Below the pieces are notes generated by a model, which was not told the DNA's origin, did not search any database, and saw nothing but the letters and a program-made list of their open reading frames with translations. A stretch of 26,659 nucleotides of DNA from Colivivens sp963645405. Its GTDB lineage: Bacteria; Bacteroidota; Bacteroidia; Bacteroidales; Bacteroidaceae. The stretch lies in contig CAVISR010000035.1 of NCBI GenBank assembly GCA_963645405.1, forward strand, positions 1 through 26,659, read 5' to 3'. Below are positions 13,836-21,735 of this stretch, one piece after another (positions within the stretch are counted from its first letter, which is position 1; the number at the start of each line of letters is the position of its first letter). Position numbers and translations under genes: made by a program.

Positions 13836-16781
13836 ATGATGAATAAGAAGTTATTTTTGACAGGTCTGATGGCGATGAGCCTATTGCCTACTGCATGGGC
13901 ACAGACGAAATCCGCGATACTTGTGATGCGTGCCCAGACCAAGTATCAGTACATCGACGGCTTTGGAGGCACAGGCATGGACGCAGCATGGGGCGATGTC
14001 TACACCCAGGAGAAAGTGAACAAGCTCTGGGGTACAGGCGAAGGACAGATGGGCCTCAACATCATGCGTATCCGTATCAACCCTAACGAAAGCGGCTGGG
14101 GCGAATATGGCAACCCGATAAAGTGGGCGCGTAAAGTCAATCCGAATTTGCAGGTATTTGCCACTCCTTGGACTCCGCCAAAGAAGTATAAGACATCAAA
14201 AACCGAGAAGTATCAGAACGACTACGGCACATGGGTGTGGCCATTGGTGGAACACGCATGGGGTGGACAAGGCTCCAACGGCGGTGCCATAAATCCGAAA
14301 TACTACACTGCCTATGCCGATTTCCTCGAGCGCTATCGTGAGACAATGGAACAGAAAGGATGTCCAATCGACATGATTTCCATCCAGAACGAGAGTGACT
14401 ACACTCCTACAGCCACCGACGACGGAGTGGAGCATGCAAGCTACGAGAGCTGCATTTATTCACCTTCCGAAATGGCAGCGATGGTCAAGGCAGCCAGGGA
14501 AAAGATTGACCCCAAGTGCAAGGTGATGGGTCCTGAGTGCTTCGGATGGGGACAGCACAGCTACAACAAAAAGTTGCTCACCATGCAGGATGCAGTGGAC
14601 AACATCGACGTATGGGGCAACCACCTCTACGGAACCAACGACTGGTCGTTCGTGGAGAACGTGACAAGCCAGACCGGCAAGCACATGTGGATGACCGAAT
14701 TCCTGATTGACTACGACGACGATTACACCGGCAAGTTCTCTGCCGAGTACAGCATGATTGAGAGCATCGAAAAAGCCTTGTCAGCCGGTTACAATGCCTA
14801 CGTCTACTACAGCATGACTCACCATTTCTTCGCAACCAATCACGGAGGAAGCAAAACTGAACTGTGGAAAAGGGCTTACGTCTTTGGTCACTATGCAAAA
14901 TACGCAACAGGCAAGACACGCATACAGTCCGTCCTCACCGACAAGAACAGTGGACTTTTGGGCGGTTCGTCCTACATAAGCGAATCGGGCGACACTGTCA
15001 CACTCTTCATCCTCAACAAGTCCACCAACATCTACAATCTGACAGTTGCCCTGCCGTTCAAACCGCAGAAAGTGGAGCAGATTGCCACAAATGACTATGT
15101 CAATCGCCTGGTCAAGGATGTCAGCAGCAAGTATGCCAACAGTGCACAGAAAGTGAAACTGTCATTGCAGCCAGGTACGTTCTACACATTCCAGTTCATA
15201 CAGAACGTCGATGAAACCACTGAAGAGCCACTTGCCACTTCTGCGAAGTCAACGACAAACAGCAACCCGATATCTGCCGATAAATTCATGGCAGACCCGA
15301 CCAGCATCGTCTACAACGGACGCTTGTATGTTTACGGAACCAACGACCAGCAGCAGTTCGATGCCACCGACGGACTTTCAGCCAACAACTATTCGAAGAT
15401 TACGTCGTTGGTCTGCATGTCGACCGAAGACATGGTCAACTGGACCGACCACGGAACCATCGATGTGAAGGCGATTGCACCATGGATCTACACCTCATGG
15501 GCTCCGTCCATTACGAGCAGAGTTGAATCCGACGGTAAGACACATTTCTACCTCTATTTCACCAATAGCGCAACAGGCATAGGAGTGCTCACATCCACAT
15601 CGCCTACTGGCCCGTGGAAAGACCCACTCGGCAAGGCACTCATCGACAGAAACACCGATGGAATCGGAAACATCTCACAGGTAATCGACCCGGGAGTTGC
15701 AATGAATGACGATGGAACCGAGGCTTACCTCACATTCGGAGGCGGCGATGTCATCGGTACAGACCTGCAACCCGGAAACGCAAGAATCGTGAAGTTGGGC
15801 GACGACATGATTAGCCTTGGAAGCGACATCAAGAAGATTTCCGCTCCATGCCAGTTCGAAGCCAACGAACTGAACTACATCGGAGGCAAGTGGGTTTACT
15901 CTTACTGCACACGCTGGGGAATATCAAGCGAATGGTCAGACAACTACAGCACAACTGCTCCTTCAGCCGCATCCATAGTATATATGGTGGCAGACGAGCC
16001 ATTGGCAGACAACTGGACCTACAGAGGCGTGATACTCCCGAACCCGGGTTACCTGGGATATGGCGGAAGCAACAACCACAGCCACCTGCAGAAGTTCAAC
16101 GGCAACTACTACATGCTCTACCACACCACATGGCTTGAGAAGCAGAAAGGACTGGATGGCGGTTATCGCAACATACAGATAAACAAGCAGGCTGTGACCG
16201 AAAGCAACCAGAAGATCTATCCTCTGACATCCAATTCCGCAAGCATCAAGGGAGTGACACAGAGCAGTTCAATGAGAGTCAATCCTTACGAGCAGCAGTC
16301 GGGCGCAATGGCAGCCATAAAAACCAGCAACTGGTGGATGGTAAAGGGAGTGGACTTCAGCCTGGAAGGCGCACCTGCCAAGGCAATCACGATGAGAGTA
16401 AAAGGCAAGGGAACGATTGATGTCACAACATCATCAATCACCAACGAACCAATCGCCACCATAAACTTCGACACCGACAAAGTAGAGGAAATAACCGTTC
16501 CGCTGAGCAGCGAACTGTCAAGCCTCGTGTTCTATCTCTACTTCATCCAGCGCGAGAACCAGGATGCAGAAGTCCTTTCATGGAAGTTCGTAAGCACTGG
16601 AAGCACCGTCGAGGATGTCAATGGAGACGGTGTTGTCGATACTCAGGACGCACTTGGCATTTACGAATACATGCAGAGTCAGAGTTCGGAGACCACGTCC
16701 ACAGTTTACGACGTGAATGGCGACGGAGCTGTCGACACGCAGGATGTCCTCAAAATCTACGATTACATTAAGAGCAAATAA
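13836..16781 (+). CDS. Secreted GH30-GH43 xylanolytic enzyme with CBM6-like and dockerin-like C-terminus
   Basis: A multidomain polysaccharide-degrading enzyme of 981 residues from the chosen ATG. Residues 1-22 are a signal peptide ending AWA. Next is a GH30 domain with beta-sandwich extension (about 25-460): YIDGFGGTGMD, the likely acid/base E186 in IQNESD, and the likely nucleophile E288 in WMTEF, as in xylanases of this family. A GH43 five-blade propeller follows (about 480-800), with D487 (MADPT), D618 (IDPG) and E675 (FEANE) as the expected catalytic triad, pointing to xylosidase or arabinofuranosidase activity. A CBM6-like domain follows (about 815-920). The end carries two calcium-loop repeats, DVNGDGVVDTQD (927-938) and DVNGDGAVDTQD (959-970), as in type I dockerins. 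The gene stands alone with its own promoter and terminator. Exact substrate, GH30 subfamily and GH43 subfamily are inferences. Confidence 0.88.
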   Translation: MMNKKLFLTGLMAMSLLPTAWAQTKSAILVMRAQTKYQYIDGFGGTGMDAAWGDVYTQEKVNKLWGTGEGQMGLNIMRIRINPNESGWGEYGNPIKWARKVNPNLQVFATPWTPPKKYKTSKTEKYQNDYGTWVWPLVEHAWGGQGSNGGAINPKYYTAYADFLERYRETMEQKGCPIDMISIQNESDYTPTATDDGVEHASYESCIYSPSEMAAMVKAAREKIDPKCKVMGPECFGWGQHSYNKKLLTMQDAVDNIDVWGNHLYGTNDWSFVENVTSQTGKHMWMTEFLIDYDDDYTGKFSAEYSMIESIEKALSAGYNAYVYYSMTHHFFATNHGGSKTELWKRAYVFGHYAKYATGKTRIQSVLTDKNSGLLGGSSYISESGDTVTLFILNKSTNIYNLTVALPFKPQKVEQIATNDYVNRLVKDVSSKYANSAQKVKLSLQPGTFYTFQFIQNVDETTEEPLATSAKSTTNSNPISADKFMADPTSIVYNGRLYVYGTNDQQQFDATDGLSANNYSKITSLVCMSTEDMVNWTDHGTIDVKAIAPWIYTSWAPSITSRVESDGKTHFYLYFTNSATGIGVLTSTSPTGPWKDPLGKALIDRNTDGIGNISQVIDPGVAMNDDGTEAYLTFGGGDVIGTDLQPGNARIVKLGDDMISLGSDIKKISAPCQFEANELNYIGGKWVYSYCTRWGISSEWSDNYSTTAPSAASIVYMVADEPLADNWTYRGVILPNPGYLGYGGSNNHSHLQKFNGNYYMLYHTTWLEKQKGLDGGYRNIQINKQAVTESNQKIYPLTSNSASIKGVTQSSSMRVNPYEQQSGAMAAIKTSNWWMVKGVDFSLEGAPAKAITMRVKGKGTIDVTTSSITNEPIATINFDTDKVEEITVPLSSELSSLVFYLYFIQRENQDAEVLSWKFVSTGSTVEDVNGDGVVDTQDALGIYEYMQSQSSETTSTVYDVNGDGAVDTQDVLKIYDYIKSK

Positions 16782-16805
16782 CTGAGCATAAAACTCAATC
16801 CTTCA

Positions 16806-16845
16806 ACTCTCCACCACAGCAAATTCTGATGGTGGAGAGTTTTTT
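16806..16845 (+). terminator. Terminator after the GH30-GH43 gene
   Basis: ACTCTCCACCA (16806-16816) pairs with TGGTGGAGAGT (16830-16840), followed by a T tract. The stem is 11 bp, and CAG/CTG can extend it inside the loop. Confidence 0.92.
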
Positions 16846-16868
16846 GGTTTTGGAAAATGCCATTGCAA

Positions 16869-17047
16869 GCGTGCAAAGTCTTCATTCAGTTTGAATAGTA
16901 GGTATTGTTTGCGTGCAAAGCCTACTTCTTTGCTCACGGCAAGGTTTTGCGTGCAATCAAGACCTTCCCGGCAATCGGGAACAAGCCATTGTTTGCACGC
17001 AATACCATTTCCGGAAATGCGGAGAACACATTGCATGCATGCAACGC
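16869..17047. repeat. Array of alternating short palindromes with a period of about 40 bases
   Basis: Variants of a palindrome TTGCRYGCAA occur at 16869, 16911, 16949, 16993 and 17031-17046, spaced 38-44 bases. Each spacer carries its own small hairpin with a different sequence: ATTCA-GTT-TGAAT (16884-16896), a six-pair stem at 16928-16944 including TTGC/GCAA, TTCCCG-GCAAT-CGGGAA (16965-16981), and the palindrome CATTTCCGGAAATG (17006-17019). Stems are kept while their sequences differ. The array lies between the GH30-GH43 terminator and the 3' end of xerD, so it would form the xerD 3' untranslated region if transcribed from the minus strand. Reading frames through it are not credible proteins. 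Confidence 0.65.
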
Positions 17048-17064
17048 CTCTATCCGACTTTGGA

Positions 17065-17988
17065 TTACTTTTCCAAATCTCTCATGTAACGGGGATGGTG
17101 GGTGAGCAACTCTTCTCTTAGATGCGAGGTGTCGATATGCATATACATTTCCGTAGTCGAAATGGATTCATGACCAAGCATGGCTTGTATCGCCCTTAGG
17201 TTTGCTCCGCCTTCAAGCAGACTGGTGGCAAAACTGTGGCGGAACGTATGGGGACTAACCGTTTTCTTTATCCCTGCCTTTTCCACCAGTTCCTTCACCA
17301 GATGAAAGACCATGATTCTCGACAGGTTCTTCTTCCTCGCCTTACTTACAAACACATAATCCTCATACCCTTCCTTCACACAGACTGCATTGCGGTCGAT
17401 GAAATAGAATCGAAGTTCCTTTATCGCCTTCGGGGAAATCGGCACCAGCCGCTGTTTCGAGCCTTTGCCAGTGACGCGTATGAATCCCTCGTCGAGGTAA
17501 AGGTCCGACAGTTTCAGGTTGCACAGTTCGCTGACCCGCAATCCACAACTGAACAGCGTCTCTATTATCGCCTTGTTCCGTTGACCCTCAGTCTGCGACA
17601 AGTCGATGCACGACTCAATCAAGTCCACTTCCTCCACCGAAAGCACATCGGGCAAGTGTTGCGGTTTCTTCGGATAATCCAGCAGTTCCATCGGGTCAGT
17701 GTCCAGTTCACCGCTCATCACAAGGAAGCGGTAAAAACTCTTCACCCCCATGAGTATGCGGTAGATGGATGTGGGATGGATGTCGATGGCATAAAGACTG
17801 GAGGAGAACGACTGGAAGTCCGTCAGCTGTACATCAAACGGACTCAGGTTTTCTTCCCTGATGAAATCAAGGAATTTGTCGAGGTCTCTCTTGTAAGCCT
17901 CAACCGTATTCGGCGAGAACGACTTCTCCAGTTTCAGATACTGGTTATACCTTCTCAATATGGTTTGAATGTCTTTATCTTCCATCAT
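17065..17988 (-). CDS. xerD: Tyrosine recombinase XerD
   Basis: XerD, with XerC, resolves chromosome dimers at the dif site. The roughly 307-residue protein has the N-terminal SAM-like core-binding domain (YNQYLKLEKSFSPNTVEAYKRDL) and a C-terminal catalytic domain. All the conserved residues are visible: R151 (SCGLRVSEL), K175 (VTGKGSKQR), H247 and R250 (HTFRHSFAT), H273 (LGHESI) and nucleophile Y282 (TTEMYMHI). A start at 17997 would leave almost no leader after the putative promoter at 18008-18015, so I favour 17988 or 17985. The full length and residue set fit a housekeeping XerD rather than a mobile-element integrase. It is divergent from aroQ. Confidence 0.92.
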   Translation of the reverse strand: MMEDKDIQTILRRYNQYLKLEKSFSPNTVEAYKRDLDKFLDFIREENLSPFDVQLTDFQSFSSSLYAIDIHPTSIYRILMGVKSFYRFLVMSGELDTDPMELLDYPKKPQHLPDVLSVEEVDLIESCIDLSQTEGQRNKAIIETLFSCGLRVSELCNLKLSDLYLDEGFIRVTGKGSKQRLVPISPKAIKELRFYFIDRNAVCVKEGYEDYVFVSKARKKNLSRIMVFHLVKELVEKAGIKKTVSPHTFRHSFATSLLEGGANLRAIQAMLGHESISTTEMYMHIDTSHLREELLTHHPRYMRDLEK

Positions 17989-18007
17989 ATACGTCATTGT
18001 AAGGCTG

Positions 18008-18015
18008 CAAAATTA
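18008..18015 (-). promoter_or_regulatory. Probable xerD promoter (-7 box)
   Basis: Read on the minus strand this is TAATTTTG, a full -7 match 20 bases from the preferred xerD start. No TTTG is seen at the -33 distance. Confidence 0.45.
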
Positions 18016-18057
18016 CAAATAATTATGTGTTCATCATCATCGTTGTGCATTTTTTTG

Positions 18058-18065
18058 TACCTTTG
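18058..18065 (+). promoter_or_regulatory. Promoter of the aroQ-to-U32 gene series (-7 box)
   Basis: TACCTTTG lies 26 bases before the aroQ start codon and matches the -7 box fully. A TTTG -33 box is not evident. It is the only convincing promoter found for the plus-strand series up to 26168. Confidence 0.65.
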
Positions 18066-18091
18066 CAATGAATAGAAAATAAAAGCGGAAA

Positions 18092-18511
18092 ATGAAAATC
18101 TTGATTTTGAATGGTCCCAACATCAATCTAATAGGCAAACGCGAGCCTGGGATATATGGGGCACAGAGCATTGACGACTATTACAAAGAGCTTGTTGAGA
18201 TGTACAAGGACAAGGTGGAACTCAGTTACTACCAATCCAATTGTGAAGGTGAATTGATAAACAAGATACACGAAGTTGGATTCAGTTGGGACGGCATTGT
18301 GTTCAATGCAGGAGCATACACCCACACAAGCATTGCCCTGCAGGATGCAATCAGGGCAGTGACTACCCCCGTAGTGGAAGTACACATATCAAACGTGATG
18401 CAGCGCGAATCGTTCCGCCACACATCCATGATTGGTCCCGCATGCAAGGGCACAATAATAGGGTTTGGACTCAACTCCTACCGACTGGCTATTGAAGCAC
18501 TCATAGGATGA
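18092..18511 (+). CDS. aroQ: 3-dehydroquinate dehydratase, type II
   Basis: AroQ removes water from 3-dehydroquinate to give 3-dehydroshikimate. The 139-residue type II enzyme shows ILILNGPNINLIGKREPGIYG (catalytic Tyr and the flexible active-site loop with Arg), YQSNCEGELINKIHE, FNAGAYTHTSIALQDAI and VEVHISN, with the active-site His in this last motif, then ACKGTIIGFG. Length is typical. It is the first gene of a plus-strand series, and its stop overlaps the next start as ATGA. Confidence 0.96.
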   Translation: MKILILNGPNINLIGKREPGIYGAQSIDDYYKELVEMYKDKVELSYYQSNCEGELINKIHEVGFSWDGIVFNAGAYTHTSIALQDAIRAVTTPVVEVHISNVMQRESFRHTSMIGPACKGTIIGFGLNSYRLAIEALIG

Positions 18512-19137
18512 CAATCGACGAATACATAGAAGGCCACATCGACACCGAGGGAGACTATCTCCACCGGCTCTACCGTGCCACGCAGAGCAAATTGCTCTAC
18601 GGCAGGATGGCAAGCGGACATACGCAAGGCAGACTGCTGAAGATGTTTGTAGAGATGATACGCCCGACAAACATACTGGAAATCGGCACGTTCAGCGGAT
18701 ATTCCGCCCTGTGCATGGCAGAAGGACTGAAAGACGGCGGCATGGTGCACACCATAGAAATCTTCGACGAACTGGAGGACTTCACCCGTCCATGGATTGA
18801 ACAGTCGCCCTGGGCAGACAAGGTACGGTTCTACATAGGCGATGCAATGCAGGTGGTGCCAAGCCTGGGCATCAAATACGACATGGCATTCATCGACGGC
18901 AACAAACGGACATACCTCGACTACTACAAGATGGTGTTCGAATACATGAATCCTGGTGGTTACATCTTTGCCGACAACACCCTGTGGGACGGACATGTGC
19001 TGGAAACTCCGCCAATCAGCAACGAGCAGACATGCGGCATAATGGAATTCAACGACTACATTGCCAAGGATTCCAGGGTAGAGAAGGTAATCATTCCAAT
19101 CAGAGACGGATTGACAATAATAAAACTAAAACAATAA
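18508..19137 (+). CDS. SAM-dependent O-methyltransferase (catechol-type family)
   Basis: This 209-residue protein belongs to the metal-dependent O-methyltransferase family (catechol and caffeoyl-CoA type). The SAM-binding motif LEIGTFSGYSALCMAEGL is near residue 56. It is followed by the acidic ribose-binding region HTIEIFDEL, and by DMAFIDGNKRTYLDYY and FADNTLWDG, which carry the Asp/Asn metal ligands. Its natural substrate is unknown; bacterial members act on small phenolics or on RNA (TrmR type). The start overlaps aroQ by 4 bases, and rbfA follows after 10 bases, so it is cotranscribed with both. Confidence 0.88.
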   Translation: MTIDEYIEGHIDTEGDYLHRLYRATQSKLLYGRMASGHTQGRLLKMFVEMIRPTNILEIGTFSGYSALCMAEGLKDGGMVHTIEIFDELEDFTRPWIEQSPWADKVRFYIGDAMQVVPSLGIKYDMAFIDGNKRTYLDYYKMVFEYMNPGGYIFADNTLWDGHVLETPPISNEQTCGIMEFNDYIAKDSRVEKVIIPIRDGLTIIKLKQ

Positions 19138-19147
19138 CAGAACAAAT

Positions 19148-19486
19148 ATGGAAAGTACAAGACAGAACAAAATAGTACGCTTGATCCAGAAAGACCTGAG
19201 CAACATCTTCCTTGCACAGACACGCAAGATGAAAGGAGTGCTCATATCAGTCAGTGTGGTAAGGATAAGTCCTGACCTCAGTATTGCAAAGGCATACCTC
19301 AGTATCTATCCTTCATCACGGGCACAGGAACTGTTGGACAACATCAATGCCAATGCAGCACAGATACGCTACGAACTGGGAAACCTGGAACGCCACCAAC
19401 TGCGCATCATCCCGGAACTCAGGTTCTTCATCGACGATTCACTCGACTATATAGAAAATATTGACAAACTGCTAAAAAAGGAATAA
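19148..19486 (+). CDS. rbfA: 30S ribosome-binding factor RbfA
   Basis: RbfA binds the immature 30S subunit and helps 16S rRNA 5' end maturation. The 112-residue product has the family's KH-like fold signatures: STRQNKIVRLIQKDLSNIFL at the start, VLISVSVVRISPDLSIAKAYLSIYP in the middle, and the ending RIIPELRFFIDDSLDYIENIDKLL, a clear RbfA hallmark. Length is typical. The ATG follows the methyltransferase stop after 10 bases, and the permease fusion gene begins one base after its stop. Confidence 0.95.
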   Translation: MESTRQNKIVRLIQKDLSNIFLAQTRKMKGVLISVSVVRISPDLSIAKAYLSIYPSSRAQELLDNINANAAQIRYELGNLERHQLRIIPELRFFIDDSLDYIENIDKLLKKE

Positions 19487-19487
19487 G

Positions 19488-21722
19488 TTGTTCTCTCTAT
19501 ATATAGCTAAGAGATATCTGATTACGAAGAAATCCCACCACGTAATCAATGTGATAAGTTGCATATCAGTATGCGGAATAGCAATAGCCACAGCTGCACT
19601 GGTCTGCATATTGTCCGTATTCAATGGTTTCCAGGACATGGTAGCCAACCTCTTCACTGCATTCGACCCGCAACTGAAGGTCGTTGCAGTTGAAGGCAAG
19701 TTCATGGATGCGGGAAGCAAGAAATTGGCAACACTGAAGAAAAACAAACTGATTGCAGTCTACTCGGAGGTATTACAGGACAATGCACTGATTACGGTAA
19801 ACAACCGGCAGATGATGGTCACTGTGAAGGGTGTGGACGACAATTTCCAGCAGCTCATCAATTTCGACCGGATAAAGTTCGGCGACGGCGACTATGAGTT
19901 GCATGCCGACGTAATCGAATACGGCATCTTCGGAATCAACATCCTGAGCAGTCTGGGAGCGGATGTTGCATTCGCCACCCCGATACAGGTATATGCACCT
20001 CGGGGAGGAGAACAGATTGACATGAATGATCCGAGTGAGAGTTTCAATACCGACGAGCTCTACTCCCCAAATGTCGCGTTCTGCGTGAAACAACAGAAGT
20101 ACGACTCCAACTATGTGCTCACATCCCTGCGCTTTGCACGCAATCTGTTTGAGCGCAAGGACAAGGTATCGTCCATCGAACTGAAACTGAAGCCCGGAAC
20201 CGACATCAGCGAGGCGAAAAAAGAATTCAAGAAACAGCTTGGAGACAAATACCGCGTGATGGACCGTTACGAACAACAGGAGGACACATTCAAGATAATG
20301 AAGATTGAGAAACTGATTTCCTACATCTTCCTTACGTTCATATTGCTGATTGCATGCTTCAACATCATCGGGTCAATCTCAATGCTCATAATCGACAAGA
20401 AGAACGACATCATCGTCCTAAGGAATCTGGGAGCTACAGAACGTCAGATAACAGGCATCTTCATGATGGAAGGGCGCATAATATCTCTGATAGGAGCCGT
20501 GGCAGGTGTACTGTTGGGACTTGGCTTGTGTCTGTTGCAACAGCACTACGGCATCATAAAGTTCGGACAGTCCGCAGGCAGTTACATAATCGATGCCTAC
20601 CCAGTCAGCGTACATGCATCCGACATCATACTGATTCTGGCTACGGTCATCATCGTGGGCTGGTTGTCTGTATGGTATCCAGTACGCCAACTCAGCAGGA
20701 AATACACATCCATGTTGGCGCTTGTGCTCGTGTTCGCATGCTTCTCATGCAGTTCCAACGACAGTCAGTTCCGTATCAGAGGACTGTTCGACGGCATGCC
20801 GTCCGGACAGCTCCTCATCTATAATCTCAACGACGAGACAGCAAGCCTTGACACTATCTACATTGAGAAAGGCGAATTTGCATACGGAGGTGCTGTGCAG
20901 GAAATGACGCCTTATGTCCTCGTCTTCCCCAATGCCCTCGAACAGGTGATTTTCGTCAACGGAGGCGATGACATCAAGTATACGGCATCAGCCAACGACC
21001 TGAAGAACTACCATGTGGAAGGCAACGAGGCAAACGACCTGATGAACAAGTTCCGTGAAGCCACTAAGAAAATGACCAACAAGGAAATCCAGAACGAGGC
21101 GCTTCAGTACATCACCGACAATGCAGCATCACCGGTAGCCACTTACCTCTTCGAGCGTTACTTCGTGCAAGACGACACAACTCCACTGAACAAGCTGAAG
21201 GACATTGTCAAGCTGCTCAAGAAGCAGAACCTGGACAAAGGATTCATCATGACCATAAGCAACCGGCTCAAATCCATCGAGAGCGGACAAGTGGGGAAAA
21301 AGGTGCCGGACCTGAAACTGACGTCAAAGAGCAAGCACAACATCAGTCTGCACAATATCAAGGCAGACTATACAGCGATGATTTACTGGGCATCATGGAT
21401 GCCAAACCAATATAACTACATTGCAGAACTGTCCAACCTCTCCAAACAGTTCGCGGACAAAGGAGTCAAGTTCATATCCTTCTCCGTTGACACAGAAATC
21501 TACAGATGGGAGGATTTCATCCGTGAGGATTCCGTAGCATGCGACCATTGCTGCGACGGACACGCATGGGATTCACCGGCAGTAACGCAGTTGGGAGTGA
21601 CATCAGTCCCCGCTTATCTGCTTATTGACAGGCAACACAAGATCGTGGATAGAGGCGAGACTCTGAACGAACTGCGCAAAAAGCTGAATGAATTGGTAAA
21701 GTCTGCCGACAAGGCACAATGA
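19488..21722 (+). CDS. FtsX/LolE-type permease fused in frame to a DUF4369 and thioredoxin-fold lipoprotein module
   Basis: The 744-residue reading frame joins two proteins that are usually separate. Residues 1-408 are a MacB/LolE-like ABC permease: YIAKRYLITKKSHHVINVIS at the start, a periplasmic domain, and helices near 20-45, 277-303, 331-352 and 380-400, ending YPVRQLSRKY. Residue 409 begins a former lipoprotein signal (MLALVLVFACFSCSS, Cys at 418 and 421). It is followed by a DUF4369-like domain (about 425-520), a helical linker, and a TlpA/AhpC-like thioredoxin fold (from about 602, cis-Pro in TSVPAYLLI). The usual WCxxC is W637-M-P-N-Q, so the redox pair is absent; C685, C688 and C689 lie further on. 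The only usable start is TTG at 19488, one base after rbfA. No ATPase or partner permease is adjacent. A separate start at 20712 is possible. Confidence 0.82.
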   Translation: MFSLYIAKRYLITKKSHHVINVISCISVCGIAIATAALVCILSVFNGFQDMVANLFTAFDPQLKVVAVEGKFMDAGSKKLATLKKNKLIAVYSEVLQDNALITVNNRQMMVTVKGVDDNFQQLINFDRIKFGDGDYELHADVIEYGIFGINILSSLGADVAFATPIQVYAPRGGEQIDMNDPSESFNTDELYSPNVAFCVKQQKYDSNYVLTSLRFARNLFERKDKVSSIELKLKPGTDISEAKKEFKKQLGDKYRVMDRYEQQEDTFKIMKIEKLISYIFLTFILLIACFNIIGSISMLIIDKKNDIIVLRNLGATERQITGIFMMEGRIISLIGAVAGVLLGLGLCLLQQHYGIIKFGQSAGSYIIDAYPVSVHASDIILILATVIIVGWLSVWYPVRQLSRKYTSMLALVLVFACFSCSSNDSQFRIRGLFDGMPSGQLLIYNLNDETASLDTIYIEKGEFAYGGAVQEMTPYVLVFPNALEQVIFVNGGDDIKYTASANDLKNYHVEGNEANDLMNKFREATKKMTNKEIQNEALQYITDNAASPVATYLFERYFVQDDTTPLNKLKDIVKLLKKQNLDKGFIMTISNRLKSIESGQVGKKVPDLKLTSKSKHNISLHNIKADYTAMIYWASWMPNQYNYIAELSNLSKQFADKGVKFISFSVDTEIYRWEDFIREDSVACDHCCDGHAWDSPAVTQLGVTSVPAYLLIDRQHKIVDRGETLNELRKKLNELVKSADKAQ
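20712..21722 (+). other. Possible independent start for the lipoprotein half of the fusion
   Basis: The in-frame ATG at 20712 (residue 409) would give a 336-residue lipoprotein with signal MLALVLVFACFSC. It lacks the basic N-terminal residues of a normal signal peptide; these lie just upstream in the permease tail (RK at 404-405). So internal initiation is possible but not favoured. It would matter for whether the thioredoxin domain is made free or tethered. Confidence 0.35.
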
Positions 21723-21735
21723 AGGAGTAAAAGAG

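Noticed and set aside
16869..17047. CRISPR array
   Set aside because: The repeats are only about 10 bases, degenerate and occur in both orientations; spacers are themselves palindromic and there are no cas genes.
16803..17121. Short open frames on both strands through the hairpin array
   Set aside because: Their sequences only reflect the repeated TTGCRYGCAA palindromes and the terminator.
17065..17988. Tyrosine recombinase as an integrase of a mobile element
   Set aside because: Full-length XerD with all core residues, divergent from aroQ, no att-like repeats, tRNA target or cargo genes nearby.
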